Below the pieces are notes generated by a model. It saw only the letters and a program-made list of their open reading frames with translations, had not been told where the DNA came from and made no database searches. Shown piece after piece: positions 34,273 through 46,469 of a stretch of DNA of 64,000 bases; position 1 is the stretch's first letter; each line of letters opens with the position of its first letter. Origin of the DNA: Galbula dea (lineage: Eukaryota; Chordata; Aves; Piciformes; Galbulidae); assembly GCA_013399015.1 (NCBI GenBank), contig VWZX01001149.1, forward strand, positions 594,463 to 658,462, read 5' to 3'. Both the position numbers and the translations under genes were made by a program.

Positions 34273-34668
34273 GAATCATAGAATTGTCAGAGTTGGAAGA
34301 GACCTTAAAGATCATCTAGTTCCAACCCCCCTGCCTGCCAGGGACACTTCCCACTAGAGCAGCTTGCCCACAGCCCCATCCAGCCTTGTCTAAAAAGCTT
34401 CCAGGGATGAGGCTTCCACAACCTCCCTGAGCAACCTGTTCCAGTGTCTCCCCACCCTCACAGGGAAGAACTTCCTCCTAATATCCAATCTAAATCTCTC
34501 CTCCTCTAGTTTGCATCCATTTCCCCTGATTCTGTCACTAATTGACCTCCTAAAAAGTCCCTCCCCAGCTTTCTTGTAGCCCCCTTCAGACACTGGAAGG
34601 CCACCAGAAGGTCTCCTTGGAGCCCTCTCCTCTCCAGACTGAATAACCTCAACTCTCTCAGTCATATC
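34273..34668 (-). mobile_element. CR1 LINE, complete 3' end copy
   Basis: Antisense copy starting agaatcatagaattgtcaga, with cccccctgcctgccagggac, ggcttccacaacctccctga, ccaccctcacagggaagaac and agctttcttgtagccccctt. The minus-strand frame reads RKFFPVRVGRHWNRLLREVV. It is the mirror partner of 14636-15032, with visibly high identity over the whole 390 bases. Confidence 0.94.
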
Positions 34669-35375
34669 ATATAAGGTTTTACTAAGGAGGCAAAAGAATA
34701 GGGAGGGCCTCAGAAAGATGGTAATCAAAGGCAGCTGCATGCAAGACATTACACTCTAGCTCTAAGAATACCCATTAATTGTTTGCATGGGTCAAAATAA
34801 TTAGCTCCCATGACAAATGAATATCAATTGAAGCCTAGGGAGAGGCTGGTTAAATGTAGCAGAGAAGTAACAGTAAGGGAGTAAACCTGAGGTCTCTGGT
34901 TCTGAGTGCCTGGAGTAACCCAAACTGATGATGAAACTGAGACAATGAAGGAAAAGAAAAAAAAACAAAGAAAATTGAATCCTAAGGAGCTCAATCAGAC
35001 TGAACTGATTATTAGTTCAATCCATGGGTCACCTTCATGTTATTCAAAGGTGTCTGGAAAAGCCTTTAGTGTTATTCAAGTTGAAAGGGCACAAGAACCA
35101 CTGAGTCTTTCCCTGGGAGGACTCTGGAACAGGTTAGCAAGAAAAAAATAAGGAAAAGGGATTTTTTTCCTGCCAGTATTGTGCATCCTGAATGCCCCAG
35201 AAATATCCCTCTGAGAACACAGAGAGCAGTGCTTTGATCAGTCTGTCTGCAGCTCACAAATCTGTCTTCTCATCCAGGCTGAAGGAATTCTTGCATAATC
35301 TGTGATCTAAAGATGAACCTCAATCCACCCACAGGGGTCTAAGTGAAGCAGAGTAAAATCAGGTAGAGCTAACCT
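34669..35375. other. Unique stretch, nothing recognised
   Basis: Short A-rich run at 34955-34970. No repeat or coding exon is evident. Confidence 0.4.
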
Positions 35376-35424
35376 ACCACCTCAGAGGTCTTTTCCAACC
35401 AGAATGACTCTATGATTCTATGGA
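35376..35424 (+). mobile_element. CR1 LINE, terminal 50 bases
   Basis: Sense 3' terminus only: cctcagaggtcttttccaac, cagaatgactctatgattct. It is an extreme 5' truncation. Confidence 0.82.
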
Positions 35425-37974
35425 AGGAGCTCACCTCTTCCCCTTCCAAGCTACAGCAGCACACAAAAAGGCAGTGCAAAAGTGTCCCACCCCAGAAACT
35501 GCTGCTACTTCTGTCAAAGGCTGGTTCACCAGCAGATATAAGGCTGCATTCCTTGTTCTCTGGGTAGTAATTAGACCTGAAAGATGCTCTCTTGTTATGC
35601 CCTTCAATCATCTCAGCATAGACTGACAGCACCACAATATCACAGATGGAAAACAGTCTCCTCTCCATGTGTGTGTGAGCTGATATCTGTTAGCCACAGG
35701 CCTGGGAGGAAGATGGCAGAAGATAATCTGGTATCATGCACCATTTGAGTAAGATGTTACTCTTCCATGGTGGAGAAATAAGAAACCAGCCAAGGAATTT
35801 GTTCTTCTCATGAAACCTTCCCACTTCAGTCCTGCCATTTGGTCTGCAAAAGATGGAATGGGTAATGGATGGGTAACTCCCAGGGAGCATCAGCCAAGTT
35901 CCCAGACTTATTTATCAAATGCTTTGCATTTCACTGGGCAAGTTAGAATACCAGGAAAAAAAAAAACAAACAACCCATCCTTTCATGGTAGCTGTTCTTT
36001 TATTCCTGGAACTTAGCAAAGAGACAGTGATGCTAGAGATGCTCTAGTGCTCCACAGGCTAATGGGTAACACAAAACAGTTGGGAAAAATGCAACAAATG
36101 CAGGGCCAAGGAACAATATTTCTGGCAAGAAAGATCAACCCTAACCTTTGTAAAATGCATCCCAACAACAGGATTGTTTATTGTTACCAGCTACAGCCCT
36201 GCTGATACTTTGGAGCTGAGAACTGGCTCTGCCATATTTCATTTGTGTTGCTCTGCATCACAGACCTCCATTCATTTTGCCTACTGCTCCAGGGAGGAAC
36301 CTTTAGCATTTAACAATTAATCTATTGCATTTAGGATCTTCTATTCATCTTGCATCACTTAGAAAAAAATATAACCTTCATCTCCATACCTTGCACCCAG
36401 GTCTTGCTGTTGATTAGTATTTTCCAGTGTATTGAATAAATACCCTTGAAGTCTGGGTTTGATTTTAGCTGATCTCTCTGTTAATCCAGATATTTGTATT
36501 TGCTCTGTACTTGGAGTCACCTCTTGCAGTTGGTGTTTCTGATTCAGTGACTGAAGCTCTGAAATAGAAAGTTTCTTTCCAAAACTCCTCCAATTTGACT
36601 CTTTCTCTGAAGTCCCATTAGTACCAGTATTGGTAAACATTTCATTCTGGGCACTGTCCTCTAAGAATTCATTCATTTACAAGACTGAAAAGCAAAGAGG
36701 GATGCAATTTCTGGCTAATCAAATTCAAGACCTTTGCTTGAACATAAGCTTTCTGTCCTGAGGAACCATATTTAAAATGACCTTCCAGAAAAAGCCACAT
36801 TTAGGCTTCAAAACTGAGCAGTGCCAATTAAGGAAAACAGATCTCTCACCACAGCTCTCCTGTGCTTCTATCTCCTGATGGGGTCTTCAGTTACAGCATC
36901 ATTTCAGACCATTTTTACCTATCTTATTCACACACAGTGAACAGTGCTGAATGAATAAGCAGCTCTTCAAGATTTTACTCCCCTCTCACCATGCACCATG
37001 TCTTTATGCTTTCTTTTGCAACCCAAACCCTGCTCTCTGAAGGCAAGATCAATCCTTTCTCTCCAGGCTTTTCTAAAGAGCATTTCAGTGTAGTAGATGA
37101 GCACTTGCCCAACATTCATCAATCACTATTCACCCTGCAGAATGGGAAACTGGTACACTTCCCATTTGATAGGCAAGGAGCAAAGGCAGAGAAAGGAGGT
37201 CAAAAGTGCCTATTAATTTTCAGAGTCCAATTTGATATGCTTTGGCCATGATTATCCATGGTGCTTAGCATTATATACTACTTTATGCCTTCAACATTGT
37301 TGAATCAAGTGCCTGCTGGTGGTCCTGTGCACTTCTGCATATCAAATCTGTAGGATCCTAAGTCAGGGACACAGAAAGTAAGCAGCAAACCAACAGTGAC
37401 CCCCAGGAAATGTCCCATTAGGGGCTGGCCCCACCTAGGAACACTGAAGCTCTATTTTCCCAGGCAGTCATTACAATGTCTTCATTTTGGGACCATCCAG
37501 CTCCTTACTGACCACACAATTCCCAGTTGCTGCACCAGCAGGGAAAGGAATCTCACAGACAGTACCCACCTTACTGGGAGAGGACAGGAACTGTTCATAC
37601 AGACATTTAGGCCATTTACAAAACAAGGGAGTAGTCCAAGGGCAAAATCACTTGTGGAGATAAAATGAAAGGTCTCTAGCCCACTGCAGATGTACTGGGG
37701 AATTCCATCAAGGGCAGCTTTAGGCTGATATTTCCTTCACTGCTTGGAGAGTTTTGGGTTGGCCCTTCAGATGTGCAGTCAAACATGCTAAGTTTTCCTC
37801 AGGGGATGGGTTTGTGTGCAGTTTGTGGATGAGACTGTTAAGAGAAACACAGTCCTGAGACCTCTGAGCAACTGTGCACCTGGGCTTTTGCCAGTGCCTA
37901 CTGGGGAAAAGCCATGTGTGAGAGGATATTATTTCTATCTGAGTCTCAAAAACTTGCAGGGACGAAGATTTCCC
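35425..37974. other. Repeat-poor stretch containing one candidate exon
   Basis: About 2.5 kb. The candidate coding exon at 36390-36684 (minus) is listed separately. Around it I see AT-rich unique DNA and an A11 run at about 35957. No other splice-framed open segment stands out. Confidence 0.4.
36390..36684 (-). CDS. Candidate protein-coding exon of unknown gene
   Basis: On the minus strand an open frame begins MNEFLEDSAQNEMFTN and ends DLGARYGDEGYIFF-stop at 36359. It is hydrophilic, rich in Gln, Asn, Ser, Thr and Glu, and has no low complexity, CR1 block or membrane segment. A good acceptor (tttgcttttcag) ends at 36685, eight bases before the ATG at 36676. A good donor (GCAAG then GTATGG) ends the exon at 36390. 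This gives a 295-base exon holding 95 codons plus two bases. All three frames have a stop within about 15 bases of the acceptor, so if coding it must start at this ATG, as a first coding exon. The base before ATG at -3 is T, not the preferred purine. I do not recognise the protein. It could be chance open sequence or a decayed exon. Confidence 0.33.
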
Positions 37975-38250
37975 TCCTTTCCCCTTCCACTAACAGCCTG
38001 TTCCAGTGTTGCACTCTCCTCCCAGGAAAAACATTTGCCCTAATGTCCAATGTCAATCTCCCACACTACAACCTGTTACCATTGCCCCTTATTGTATCAT
38101 CTGCCAGTACCAAGAAGAGTTTGGTCCCACCACCTTTGTAACTCAGACAGCTGTATTAAATCTCCTCTTCTTGTCCTCTTTGCTTAGCCTCAGCCCTGGA
38201 AGAAGCCAGGACTTTCTGTACCTTCTTCTCTAGGACTCAGCTATCCTCTT
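37975..38250 (-). mobile_element. Old CR1-family copy, internal 3' region
   Basis: Antisense and diverged: actaacagcctgttccagtg, ccctaatgtccaatgtcaat, attgccccttattgtatcat and taaatctcctcttcttgtcc. These blocks match the gaggtttagattggatattag and aggggcaatggtaacagg sections of CR1. The terminal 3' end is not recognisable on the left side. Confidence 0.72.
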
Positions 38251-39371
38251 GGCCCAGAAAAGAAGGTCCTGCTTCTTCCATGGTTAAGGCCAAGCACCTG
38301 TACAACCATCTCAGAGCTCCCATCTGAGCTGCAAGCTGAAGTTTCCCTTCTATGTAGGCAGCTGGGGAGGGTTATTGACCTCTTTGATATGGACTGGGGA
38401 CACAGCCAGGGTCGGCATCAACAGAGGAAAAAATCACATCAGTGTTTTCTTTGAGAGCAGAAAAGGCAAACATAGTCTCTGGTGTGTAACTTCAGTGCAC
38501 TTCTGTGCTGTGAGGTCTTCCAGGCTCAAGCACAGAGGCAGAGCAATGGAGGGACACAGAGTAGCTTCCCAAGACCACAGGCAGGCAAAGACACCATCCT
38601 CAACCTGGGAACCACTGGAAAACTAACAACCACCAAAAAACCAAACCCCTCCTTTCTTCAGGTACCATTACAGTCTGGGAATCATAGCAAGAGGCACCCA
38701 GGCAGGGTGGGACTTTAGAGCAGGTACAATAAGAGCAGAGGCTGAGCTGGCTGTGGCAGTTAACCTCTGACAGACAGTCTGGAATATACCTGACACAGAA
38801 AACAAACCAGGTGGTGCCACTGCTCGGCAAACACAGACACACAGCAGGGGGGGGACTGGGAGTGGAGGAGGGAGAGAGAGAGAGAAAACAAGAGCAGGGG
38901 AAAAGGGAGAGGGCAGGAGTCGTTAACCCTTGATAGCAAGTCTAAAGTATTTTACTCCCCATCTCATTCATTAGCCCGTGTCAACTCCAGAAGGACTACA
39001 TCCATTCCTGCACATAAATCTAGCAAGTTTCTCTTTTAAAGAGGCCAGACACTGTCTTTGCCATGGCAATCCAGCTGGCTGCCTGCCCTGCAAACGGCAC
39101 TGGGAAAGCTCAGCTTGCCAAGAGGAGGGCAGCACCCTCCCAGGGGCTCCCCCAGCCCTAGACTGAGCACTGCCATCCATCCAGGGAAGCAGGACAGCCC
39201 CAAGAGACAGCGTGGTCCTGGTCCTTCCAGTTGGCAATGCCAACCCACAGAGATAGTAGGGAGGCAAAGGTGTTCAGAAAGCTCCAGGGCATATGCAAAG
39301 CTCCAATTCACAGCTCAGAAGAGAGCCTGAGCACCTTTTGGACAACTGATTTCATCAGTTGACCAGCATCA
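38251..39371. other. Unique stretch with an AG-rich microsatellite
   Basis: About 1.1 kb. An AG run lies at 38869-38886 inside a purine-rich zone (38840-38920). Mutually overlapping open frames of 60-98 codons at 38.97-39.33 kb show no motif. Confidence 0.4.
38869..38886. repeat. (AG)n microsatellite
   Basis: Perfect short AG run in ggagggagagagagagagaa, within a longer polypurine stretch. Confidence 0.8.
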
Positions 39372-39647
39372 GTTTCAGTGGTGCCCAGCAACAGGCCAAA
39401 GGGCAATGGGCATAAACAGGAATCCAGGAGATTCCATCTGAACAAGGAAAAACTTCGTTGTGAGGGTGTCAGAGCCCTGACCCAGGCTGCTCAGGGAGGT
39501 TGTGGAGTCTCCTCTGAAGAGATTCCAGCCTCACCTGGAGCTGATCCTGGGCAATCTGTTCTGGGTGACCCTGCTTTAGCAGGGGGGTTGGACTAGATGA
39601 TCTCCAGAGGTCCCTTCCAACACCTACTGGTCTGTGATTCTGTGATC
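39372..39647 (+). mobile_element. CR1 LINE, 3' end copy (gatctccagaggtccc type)
   Basis: Sense copy with ttcagtggtgcccagcaaca, gagattccatctgaacaagg, gctcagggaggttgtggagt. Its end is ggggggttggactagatgat, ctccagaggtcccttccaac, tctgtgattctgtgat. It is the same subfamily as 13155-14044 and 49487-49937. Confidence 0.94.
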
Positions 39648-40339
39648 AGGCCTCCAGCATGGTCCTCTCAGTCATCTGATTATAGGAAAAATTAAGAGCT
39701 CTTATCCTCCTCAACAACCCTAGGGAACAAATCTCACTTACAAACCCACACTTAAATCAGAGTACAGCTTTGAGAGGAAGGAGTCATGCTGAACAGCTTG
39801 CATCTGCTGCTGGTTTACAGCTTATCTCTGGGCTTCCACCTCAAGGGGCTCAGAAGCAGAGACAGAAGAAGGCTCTCTCCTGTCCCATTTTTAAAAGTTG
39901 CTCAAATCAGCAACCACCAAAGCAAAGCTTTGGGAAGTGAGGAAACACTGTCCTCAAAATCTAAGCTGACTGTAGATTAAAAAGCTAATGACTTCAGGAA
40001 AAGAACAAGGGCACAACACGGAGATATTTTTAACACATCTGTCTGTGGTTAAACAACATTGTTTTTCTTTGTGAGAACTCAGTAACATCAGGAAAGTTGG
40101 GCAGCCTTCCTGGAGCTGAGGTATTACAGGGCATCTTGTATACCTTGGCATTGTGTGGCTTTCCAGGACATCATTTTAACACTTCACAAATCAGACTTTA
40201 TGGGCATTCTTCTAGCATAAATCCATTGCAAAGCAAACACAAGTTCCATGTAGCCAGGTAAACCGCACAGATGATCACCAGTGAGCAGAGGATTTTTTTA
40301 AGTGTAGGAGCCATAAAGCATTTCTGATGGTTTATGATG

Positions 40340-40440
40340 GCAACATTTCTCAGAGGGCCTGATCCAGTCCTCTTTGAAGTCCAGTGGAGTCTTTCCATTG
40401 ACATCAGAGGGTGTGGGATTTGTCTCACAGCAACTTATAC
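40340..40440. repeat. Possible ancient interspersed repeat trace
   Basis: The phrases gagggcctgatccagtcctc, tttgaagtccagtggagtct and ttccattgacatcagagggt resemble a sauropsid repeat I recall with gggcctgatcc and cattgacttcaatggga blocks. The family cannot be named with certainty. It explains the deceptively open 81-codon minus-strand frame here. Confidence 0.35.
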
Positions 40441-40739
40441 CAATGAGAACAATATTTTGCTCTGAAGTCATTCCTTTCTGCCATGGATGTTTGGAAAACA
40501 GCTTGTCACCTGACAATACACCCTGAAGGTCCTGACAGTCCATGTGTTTTCAGCATTGCAAAAGGAGACTTGGGAACAGGCTCAGCTGTTTAGGGAAGGT
40601 AATATTTTTCTTAAGTACGCCTCCTATAAAGTAAATTAGCAGAATCTTCTTGGAGCTGTAAGGAAAACATAAGGGCACAGCTGCCCTGGAGGAGTACAAG
40701 GGCTCCCAATGTAAACTGCACTGATATCATCGCCATCAG

Positions 40740-41620
40740 AAGGTCATAAAATTGATTGATTATAAATACAGTCCTCATTTGTTTACAGCCTGCATTTTTG
40801 AGTCCCGGGTGATTAGCACATTAGCAATCTCTCAAAGTGAGCACTTACAGGTGCTGCTCTGAGATAGCCCAAGTGGAAAACTGCACGAGAGGAGCCTAAT
40901 TTTCCTTCGACAATCGCAGGATGGATGCAGGGGAGAAATGTCAGTTATGTAAGTGGTTAGCTACTTGATCACACCTACCCAGGAGCCAAGGGCGTAAGAG
41001 GGCATTAAAATGACCTGTTAATTTCCTTCACCGGTAAGGTAGCACCCAAAAAATGAGAGACATGTCAGCAATGTGAGGGAGATATCCTCTTGGTGAAGCC
41101 TGCGGCTGCCCAAGTCTTTTAGGATTCTTTTCCCCTCGGCGCAAGCCAACAAAGGAAGATAAAGATCACCCTATTTGCGGTAACTGGTACTTAGTTCCTT
41201 TTAGTTACACTTAAAATAAACTCCCTTTTAGTTCTCCGAAGGTTTCAGCCTTCAGCCACACGGCTCAGCGAGCTGTGAGCCAGCCACCTTCCTCCTCTCA
41301 GCCCATCTTGGCTCCAAGTTCACGACCACTTCGTGCGCGCAGGACATGAAACTTTCAAGTCACGTTTTATTTGTACAGCTGGCTGCATCGGCTTTATGCT
41401 TATTGTCTAATTAGCCAAGTAAACCACTTCGGAAAGGGGTTTAATGCTTTACCCCCAGTGAGATCTCTGGAGTGAGTGTGTGTTGAAATGCTAACGGAGA
41501 CAAAGAATTCCTTTTTGTATCCAAAATACTGCAAATTCCTACATGTCCCGGGCCAAATCTTCAGCTGCTATGGCTTGGTTGGAGTGAGTCAGGCTATTCC
41601 CAATTACAGACATCGAAGGG
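40740..41620. promoter_or_regulatory. Candidate distal enhancer / conserved non-coding element
   Basis: I count about 24 CpG dinucleotides between 40800 and 41620, against roughly 0-3 per kb in most of the window, and no repeat. Motif-like sites include PBX/HOX-type TGATTGAT (40753-40760), forkhead-type TTGTTTAC (40779-40786) and E-box CAGGTG (40848-40853). An NKX2-like gtaagtgg lies near 40949-40956, and a T-box half site TCACACCT at 40969-40976. Further right are SOX-type ACAAAGG (41149-41155), GATA-type AGATAAAG (41158-41165), E-box CAGCTG (41376-41381) and homeodomain TAATTA (41408-41413). The densest CpG cluster is cttcgtgcgcgcagg at about 41329. No open frame is supported, so an exon is unlikely. 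Protection from CpG loss suggests an unmethylated, selected element. Confidence 0.45.
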
Positions 41621-41673
41621 CTCCTGAAGTTTAACAGGAGACTAGAGAAGCTATTCATTAAAGTTCTTTCTCC

Positions 41674-41687
41674 TTTTTTTTTTTTTT
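41674..41687 (+). repeat. T14 homopolymer
   Basis: Fourteen T between tcc and ggagatgg, at the right margin of the CpG-dense island. Confidence 0.8.
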
Positions 41688-42490
41688 GGAGATGGTTTAA
41701 AACTTCATGGCTGATCTCCAGATTTTTGCTATCTTCCACCACAGTTTGTTAGAAATGCCTCCAACAGCTGGAACTAGATAACAGCTACAGGCTTCACCAA
41801 GCCATTCAGTGTCAAAGTATGCAACATATGCCCTGGCATTGCCATGATTTCACAGATTCATTCTTCCAAAACATTTCTGCTGGCATCACTTGCTGCAGAA
41901 GTAATTCAGAAATCTCACAGCAACTTTGGGTTTTCTTCCATCCACAAAACAGGAGTGACAAGTGTGCAAATAATTCAGTCGTCTCCTGAGTAGCTGCTAT
42001 TTTATCTGCTCATCAGAAAAGAGAGGGCACTTTACATTTGGGGGGGGGTATTTCTGTTAGTGTTAACATTGTTCTTAAATGGAAAGAATTTGGAGAACTG
42101 CCTCCTGCTATCTATTGGTATAAGCCATGGCAAAAAGCAACCTGAGAAGTGCCTCTAAACACTACAACACTGTTAGTAAATAGTGCTAATAACCCTTAAT
42201 TATGTGTTTTATTTAATTCCTCTTTCCAAGTGCCATGAATGTAATGTGCTAAATGATAGCAAATTAGCTTTTAGAATGTTAATAGAAAGTTGCTTAGTGC
42301 TGAAGGATGTTTTCTTGCCATTCTGACAGGAGGGAAATTTCTCCATTAAGACTCCTTTCCAGCCCAGTGGAACCTACAGCTCACCCATTCACTTTTTAGA
42401 CCCTCACACCTCCACATAACCAGAGACCCATTTTCAATGTAAGGGCAATAACATTTTAGTTGCTTTACTCCTCAGGTTTATTTCATTTAC

Positions 42491-42540
42491 AGTTGGACTC
42501 AATGATCTTAAAGGTCTTTTTCCAACCCCAATGATTCAGA
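42491..42540 (+). mobile_element. CR1 LINE, terminal 50 bases
   Basis: Sense terminus ttggactcaatgatcttaaa, ggtctttttccaaccccaat, gattcagatg. Extreme truncation of the tcttttccaac subfamily. Confidence 0.83.
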
Positions 42541-45500
42541 TGACTGAATCTTCCTTATACAGCTGCTTGACTTAACACTAATTCTTTACCTATCACCCAA
42601 CACAGCAGCCAGCCCCTGAGCTTGAGTCATTTGAAGTTTGCTTTGAGTTCAAGGAGGCACAACTTCCCCTTCATGTTTATCCAAAGACAAACATGACAAC
42701 TTCCAAAGTAACAACTCCTCTACAGGTGTAGAATGCTACACAACACTCAGTTGGTCTGAAGAACTTGCTGTTTCACAGTGTTCCTACTTTGGGCATGAAG
42801 CCTTCTTACACAACTGTCATGACCAAACCACAGAAGAGAAGATCAAGCAAATGATTCCATTGCTAACACTGGAACTTCTCAACTTCTTACACTCCAGCCT
42901 ATAAACACAACTGCAGTGGAAAATCTGATGTGTCTGATCAGCTGATGTTCCTGTAATGGTGAAGACCCAGCAACAGGAGCCCAGCAAGTTGTCTAGCTGC
43001 AAGTGATATCCTTTATTGAACCAGCTGATACAAAGAAGGGCAAAAAAACCCCAGGAGGAAGAAGAGCTTTTGCTCCTAACGTTGTCCATTCCCCTCACTG
43101 CATCACTTGTGCTAACATTACCCCTCCTTATAAGCTTTGCTTCCCATTTGATCTTTGCAAGCACTAAGTGAAACAGGAGATAAGAGACAAACTAAACCCC
43201 CTTATCTTTGCAAACAACAGGCTATATCTGCAATTTATCCCAGAAATCTCTGGCTATTCTGAAGCTTTTTGCTACCATTCCCCATCATTTGTGCTTTTCA
43301 CACTGTTGCCTTGCTGTGCTTTGGAGGTTGGACGATCACTTAATGTCAATTGTCACCTCCACACTGAAGTCAATGAGTTGAGTTGGCTTAGAGCAGTTAA
43401 GGATCTGGTTCCTGACAGCTCAACTTTGGCAAAGAAAGGGCTGAACTGTGTTTTGCAAAGGAGCAAATGCAGCAAACTTCATTCTTTTTCTCTGTTCATG
43501 AACCAACATTGGTTTAGTAAGAGATATTTGTTATTCAAGTAATTGTTGGACAGCTTGGATCAACAATGGCTCATTCCAGAAACAGTTCGTTTCAGTTTCT
43601 TGCTGCTCATGGGGTGAGAACTGTCACCTAAATCAGATGGAGCTGATTCTAATCTTTGAAGGGATGAGTAAGCCTTTTAAAAATAGGAGGGAGAACAAAG
43701 GCTGATGAAGAACAAATATTCTTGTTCACATGTAAATACCAGTACAGATGCAAAAAACCAACCCATTCCCAAACTAGCATGCAAATAAAAATCTGTCCAG
43801 ACTTAGAGAGAGTTATAAAGGACCTCAACAAATTCAGTCTGGCAAAGCCCAGCTGGAGCACAAAAGTATCAAGCACTGAAGGGATTGTTATAGCCACTGT
43901 AATTAAACTTCTGTCCCAATGCCAATGGGATTTCAACCTCTAATTCCTGCACTGATCCCACTAAACTGTGGCTGAATTAGAGTATCCTCTCTGCAAGGCT
44001 ATTAAGGCTTTCAGTGGTGAAGCATTCAAAGCATCCCTTAGTAAAATACAGCAATGTTTAATTACTCAGTGTTGCCATTTGCCTCCATGGTTCTGTTCAG
44101 AAAGGTTCATCCCCAGGTTCCCATCTATCAGTTCATGTTAGTCCTTTTGCTGCTGGATTCAAAATCACTGCTGCTATCTTGTTGTGATGGACAGATTGCA
44201 GGCAAGGTTGCTCTTCTCTTTCAACACTGACAGGGGCTGTCTCCCAGTAGTTGGCCAGCTCCTTTCCCTAAACTTCAGATAGCTGAGGTGAGCTTTAGAA
44301 AAGAATATCAACTAAAAGTTGAACTTCCTAGGAATTTCTTAGGGAATATCAGGATGAAAACAGTGTCCCTGCATCACACAGTGAGTGCTGTGTGCAGGGG
44401 TTTCTTACATCTTTCCAAATATGCAGGCACAGGCAGAAAACCAAGGGATTTTACAAAGCTCTGCCACTTTAACTGCCTTATTAGGGCAGCATTTCAGGTC
44501 CTGCAAGCTCACTTTCTGCTATATATTGCTCCTCTGCTTACCCCACTCTCAGGACAGTCTCTTTGGCTTGAGTACCTGAATGGTGAGCCAAGCCAAACTG
44601 GCTTCAGAACGTTATGAAAATGGTAATATTGCTTTGTTACATGACCAGGCAGATGTGAAGCCTTTCCCCACTTGAATTTCACCATCGTGGTGCTGGTGTG
44701 TCATTGCCTACATCTGCACAGAGCCTTCTGGTGCTCCTCATCCAACTGCATTGGTAGAGTCATGTTATTGCAAGTGAGACCTTCTCCAGGCCATCCCTGC
44801 AGCTCTCACCTCATCATGAGCCAAAGGAAGGAACAAGGAAAAATACTAAAGGAAGAAACTAAAAATGAGCTGGAATTAATTTCTCTGAGATAAACATTTT
44901 GGTAAAATCAGCTGCACAAGCTAAGCTGTTACTCCATCAGCCAGGAATGAAGGCAGACTTCTCCAAGTTGCAGATCTCTCCTGTGGATTTCTCTGAGCTG
45001 ATCATGACACCACATCTTCACCACACTTGCTTTGTGAAAGGAAGATGTAACATAAAGAACTCATCCTATAGCTTGGGCCATATAGAAAAGTTTCTGAGCA
45101 CTAGGTTAATTCCAAAGTGGAGATCAAAGTTTCCTAAGTGGCTTATCAGATACAAAGACTAAATTCTGTCTCCAGAGAACCACTGGATGCTCAAAGTCCC
45201 CTTGGAATTCCATGGCAGGTACCTGTCTTAAACTACCAGATATACCAAAAATGACCAAGCCAGCTTTTCACTAGCAGCTGAAACAGGGTCTACTCCCAAA
45301 GAGGACCTTTCAGCTGCTATAAATCAGATTCTTTGCACAGATACCAAAGGGCCACACCAGAGAATCTGTCCTGCATAGAGTCAGAGAGCTCCTGCAGAGC
45401 TCTCCCAGAGAACAGCAGTGGTGTGTACAATATACAGATTTCAGAAAGCCATCTGGGAATTCCCCACTGTGCCCCTCAGCCATGAGGGTTACCCTGTCTT

Positions 45501-46469
45501 GGCTTCATTTAGCCAATTGTGGTCTCCTTTGTGCAGGGAGAGGGCATCCTTCTAAACACATTAGTGACTCACTCCCAGTCACAGCCCACCATTGTTGAGA
45601 AAATCTGCTGTTTATGTCTGAGGAAGCCAAAAAAGTTTTGCCAAGTGCCTCCTTTGGTGACATCTTATACATTTGAATGTCACAGCTGCTGCCAAGCCAC
45701 GGGCCTTAATGTCTCTGTAACGATCTAGAGCTGGCTAAGCTCACAAGTGTGCCCTTGAACTGTCCCAAGGAGCTGCTGCCTCATTATCCCTCCTGCATAC
45801 CAGTTCACAATTGATTCACAGCATCTAGCATGAGAGAGAAACATTCCAGCAAGTGGCAGGATCAAGCTGTCCTCAGGGGAAAACTCAGAAAGACCTAGAG
45901 GCTCTGGCAGTGGTGATGTTCAGCCCTGTTCTTCCTACATGTTTGGTTTTGGTTACAACTGAAAATAATTAATGGCTTCAAGACAAAAAGGAAAGAAATT
46001 ATACTTTCCTGGACATACACCATCACAGCCTCACAGGAGTGCTGAATAAACAAAGTCTACCACACACTGCTGTAGAAGGGAGAGCACTCAAGCCCTGCTT
46101 GTGGGAGAGGAAAAGGTCACTGAGCTCTGCTCCCTCAGTGCTGCTGGTTTGCACTTCGGGGAGGGCCACCCTAAACTGTCTTAATCAGACTCACCCTGTG
46201 AAAGGCTCACAAGGCAAAGAAAGCATTGCTTTGTTTCTCAAAATGCCCAGGAGATCGGCATCAGCACTGTGGCAGGGCCCTGAGGGCACTGATAGACCTT
46301 AATGGCCCTGACTAGGCTTCCCTCCACACCCCTACCCAGGAGCACAGCCCAAGGCCATCAGCCCCAGCCTGAGCTAAGTCTGCAGGGTTCAAGCCACTCT
46401 AATAGCTCATGTTGTTCCCCATGGCACTGACCTGAGCATGGGAGCAAGCAACCCACTTGTAGCAGGCAG
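42541..46469. other. Long unique stretch, no gene supported
   Basis: About 3.9 kb without CR1. A weak match to the cactgaagtcaatg motif of an old repeat lies at 43361-43374. Open frames up to 124 codons (43168-43542, plus) lack motifs, and that frame crosses the same repeat-like phrase. I see nothing else. Confidence 0.4.

Larger units (their letters stand above)
39648..42490. other. Repeat-free stretch containing the CpG-dense island
   Basis: About 2.8 kb with no CR1, the only long interval whose composition departs from the rest of the window. The candidate regulatory island at 40740-41620 is listed separately, as is a possible old repeat trace at 40340-40440. There is a T14 run at 41674-41687 and a G9 run near 42041. 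Confidence 0.5.

Noticed and set aside
35080..35150. Possible CR1 fragment (ggactctggaacaggttagc)
   Set aside because: One short block only, without flanking CR1 order. Chance similarity cannot be excluded.
43168..43542. 124-codon plus-strand frame
   Set aside because: It crosses a phrase resembling an old interspersed repeat (cactgaagtcaatg at 43361) and has no protein motif.
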